Assembly: GCF_000189635.1 (NCBI RefSeq)
Contig: NW_002476377.1
Span: 372,001-436,000, forward strand
DNA length: 64,000 bases
Reading direction: 5' to 3'
From: Tetrahymena thermophila SB210
Taxonomy: Eukaryota > Ciliophora > Oligohymenophorea > Hymenostomatida > Tetrahymenidae
The notes beneath the pieces were generated by a model. That model did not search any database, was not told the DNA's origin, and worked only from the letters and a program-made list of their open reading frames with translations. A program made the position numbers and the translations under genes. Position 1 is the stretch's first letter. The number at the start of each line of letters is the position of its first letter. Below are positions 61,402-64,000 of the stretch, one piece after another.

Positions 61402-63874
61402 TCAAATTTTTTCAATTAAGAATGGCTGGCCGTATGAAGATTTAATTGATTTCTTTTTTAAATAGTCAATCAGTGTATAAAATTTAAAGAAAAATCTAAC
61501 TTTAAATGGTAATTCAAGACACTATAAATTCAAAAAAATTCCTTCTTTGTCATCTTGAGGGTTGAAAATCAGTATTTTAACTTTATTTTAACCAAGAATT
61601 GAAAATATTTTATTTTTATAGATTGCTTCTCTGAAAATACAGTCTCTATCTCCAAATATGAGAATGTATTTCTTTTATATTTCTTGATTTTGAAGGCGGT
61701 TAATATTTTAGAATTAGAGAGAGGCCTTTTGTAATGCAGACAAGAAAAACTATTGTTTTGAAGAAATATGTTTGAACCTCAAATATTTCATTATGTTATT
61801 GATAAAAGTTTCTTTGCCCTTAAAGTTGAGTTGGTTTATTGGTGCTATGTATTACTCTATTTATTCATTTACCATAACTAAACTGAAAGTATCTGATAAT
61901 TAATAAATATCATATAGTTATTTTGACACACGCTTTAGATAATTCGGCTCACAATTAACTATAATTGATATTTTCATTGTTAATTACTGAAATTTTTAGG
62001 CTTATTTTTATATGAGTCTAAAGTCAATAGATTTCTATTCATAAACGTATTGCAAAATATTTAGCATAGCCATTCTATCATTTGATAAATATCTTGGGGA
62101 AAATTCAAAAGCATCAGTTAAAAGTGTACATCCTTTCTAAAAATTCCTTTTATGTATTTCTATTAAAGCTTCTTGTATTTATAATTTAGTATAAAGAATA
62201 TCTATTGGATAATTGTAGCTAGTTTTTTAATACCAAGAAGTTTAGTTGGTGTAAGGACTATTATTAAAAGCTTCTATTGCATCATCTAAAGCATTTAATT
62301 ATTATTTGGTATAATTAATTGGCTGTTGCTCTTCATCAACTTTGATATCCTCAATAAAATTCTCTGTAGGATTGTTTTACAAATACATTTTATGTATTGG
62401 GTGCTCATATGATAAGCTCTGGTTTGTAAATAAATTTTATTCAGTAGTTGATGTCCCAAAAAATGCCTTAGGGGAATATCCTTGAGATAAGCATATCTAC
62501 TAATTGTAAGAGCCAACAAAACCGTTTTGAAAACTTAATCTCCTTTGTAAGTTAGTTATGCTAGCAGTAGGTGTATTTTAAATAATTGAAGAGCTAAATT
62601 TTTTGGTGAGATGATTGTATATAGTATTTATTTCGCCCATTGAGCTATTTTATCTTTCTCTCTTGCATTTATCAATTTAAATGCTTTTTTCTTGAATTTC
62701 CTTATTTTTTTGATTTATATTATTAAGATGAATTTCTTCTTGAGATTCCATATGATCTTCTATTATAGGCTGAATATCATTTAAGGGAGTTGCTTATTAA
62801 GGAGAATTGCTGTTTGCTTTGCTTGACTTTCTTTTTTGCTAAGATTAATGCGAATACCCACTATTGTTCAAATTGTTTTAAGAGCTATTTAATTTTTATG
62901 TTATGATAGACTATTTTCCTGGAATTGTTTTAGAAGGACTTGATCTATTATTTATATTTATTTCTTCATTGACTTCTTCAGATGAGAACCTTTTTACTAA
63001 AATTTGGTTCAAACACATTAAGTATTAGTTGTAAAAATGAGCGGAAGGTTTATTTTGAGCAGAGAACAAAGAAGCCTTGATCCTTTTATAAAGTTCCAAA
63101 AAATTTTGAAATGCATAATCTAAGTACTTCTAGCTGAGCTTGATTTTCTTGCTAAGTAAAAATGCTTTACTAATTTCCAAATAAATTAGTATATATCTGG
63201 TATAATCATTATCTAAGTTCTTAGCTATTTTTAAAAGCTTTTTCAAAACTTAAAAGTATTGAGTAAACATAGCTTCATCTTTGACTTTTAAGCTTTATGT
63301 TTTCTGAGCAGTTGATTTTAAAGAATTTGAATTTTATTCTGAGTTGAAATCTATTTCTTGTAATATTTAATAATAGTATTCTTATTTCATTTATTTATAA
63401 ATCTTTTTTCCATGGTTAAATATTTCATGTTCCATTCTATTTTCTAAATAGCATTACAACAAAACTTATGAATATGCAAATAATCTATCAAATTTCAGGC
63501 TTTCAAGATTTTTTTAAGCATTCTGCAAGACTGGTTTAATTTTAAAAAATATTAGACTTTTAAATTAAAATATTTAATTGATTGTTATACCTTATATTTT
63601 AGAAGAACTTTATTAGTTTCCATCTAAATATCTGCAAAGATACTTTTCTATCCATGGAATCAAAGATTTTTTCCTAGAACCTGCTAATTAATTATTAGAA
63701 TTTACTGAATCTGAGAATTTTTTAAATGTAAATATTGAATCTTTTCTATTATGAGAATTAGCATCGCTAATCTATTTTTCAGTTTATTGTCCTTCTATAA
63801 GTTCTGCTCTTTCTTATTCTAGATAAACTATAGATTGGTTGTAGCAATCAAGAGCTTCAGTATATCTTTAGTTG
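61402..63874 (-). CDS. Partial TPR-like / VWA-like protein, 5' end beyond the window
   Basis: Two exons are visible, 63874-63591 and 63530-61402, about 800 residues to TGA at 61402-61404. The first visible exon starts after a splice acceptor and no coding sequence occurs between it and the window edge, so at least one upstream exon is missing. The N-terminal visible part (NQRYTEALDCYNQSIVYLEQER) is TPR-like. A long helical and then Ser/Asn-rich region follows. The C-terminal ~300 residues alternate beta-strand and helix in a VWA-like order: FQKGCTLLTDAFEFS, TMKISIIVNCEPNYLKRV, FSLVMVNEQIEQYI, KKYILIFGDRDCIFR, KVKILIFNPQD. A classic MIDAS DxSxS was not seen, so metal binding is doubtful. Function unknown. 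Confidence 0.65.
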
Positions 63875-64000
63875 CTATATATAAATATTATTTTAAATAT
63901 AAAAGAATATCTTAGTTTGATAAATAAATAATTAAATTTAAAAAAATTTAACACTAAAAATTTTGATTAAATTAATTTTTATAAAATGAGAAATTAGAAA

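Noticed and set aside
1-64000. tRNA genes, CRISPR arrays, transposons, retroelements and telomeric C4A2 repeats
   Set aside because: Looked for T-loop and anticodon-arm patterns, repeat-spacer arrays, transposase or reverse-transcriptase motifs, and C4A2/G4T2 runs; none were found.

Overview
This 64 kb window looks like macronuclear DNA of a ciliate, most likely Tetrahymena. It is very AT-rich, genes are separated by near-pure A/T spacers, and conserved proteins read through only if TAA and TAG encode glutamine and TGA is the sole stop. Every gene below was read with that code. Introns are frequent, AT-rich, start with GT and end in TAG or, surprisingly often, AAG. No operons, mobile elements, CRISPR arrays or tRNA genes were recognised.

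Layout from left to right. 0.4-5.6 kb: a Q/N-rich protein of unknown function (+). 9.2-10.9 kb: an SLC22-like major facilitator transporter (-). 12.2-14.3 kb: an ABHD17-like serine hydrolase (+). 15.5-17.3 kb: a membrane-anchored J-domain protein (+). 19.0-21.8 kb: a multi-pass protein with a decayed histidine-kinase domain (-). 22.9-29.7 kb: REV3, the catalytic subunit of DNA polymerase zeta (-), divergent from an MBOAT lysophospholipid acyltransferase at 30.1-31.7 kb (+). 33.0-33.7 kb: a small charged helical protein (-). 34.2-35.6 kb: FEN1 (-). 36.9-41.7 kb: two tandem paralogues of a ciliate transmembrane family (-). 42.2-44.6 kb: an F-box-like/SAM/RCC1-like/MJ1316 multidomain protein (-). 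45.7-46.6 kb: a TMEM151-family protein (+), followed by a 30-bp minisatellite. 47.4-49.3 kb: mitochondrial succinyl-CoA ligase beta (-). 50.9-51.8 kb: an AlkD-like protein (-). 53.1-53.4 kb: a 79-residue protein (-). 54.7-55.7 kb: a two-TM protein resembling MUL1 without RING (-). 55.8-56.1 kb: a second 79-residue protein (-). 56.3-57.7 kb: six identical tandem 5S rRNA genes (-). 58.2-60.4 kb: a TRMT2-type tRNA m5U methyltransferase with an RRM (+). 61.4-63.9 kb: the 3' part of a TPR-like/VWA-like protein (-) that runs off the right edge.

Three genes bear on DNA repair or replication (REV3, FEN1, AlkD-like), but spacing and orientation give no sign that they form a cluster. The observations most worth following are the F-box/SAM/RCC1/MJ1316 fusion, the apparently inactive histidine kinase, the frame break in the acyltransferase, the codon-phased 30-bp minisatellite, and a compact 3'-UTR hairpin after one 79-residue gene. 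Exon boundaries were placed by eye; in each model the reading phases close, except across the frame break in the acyltransferase.
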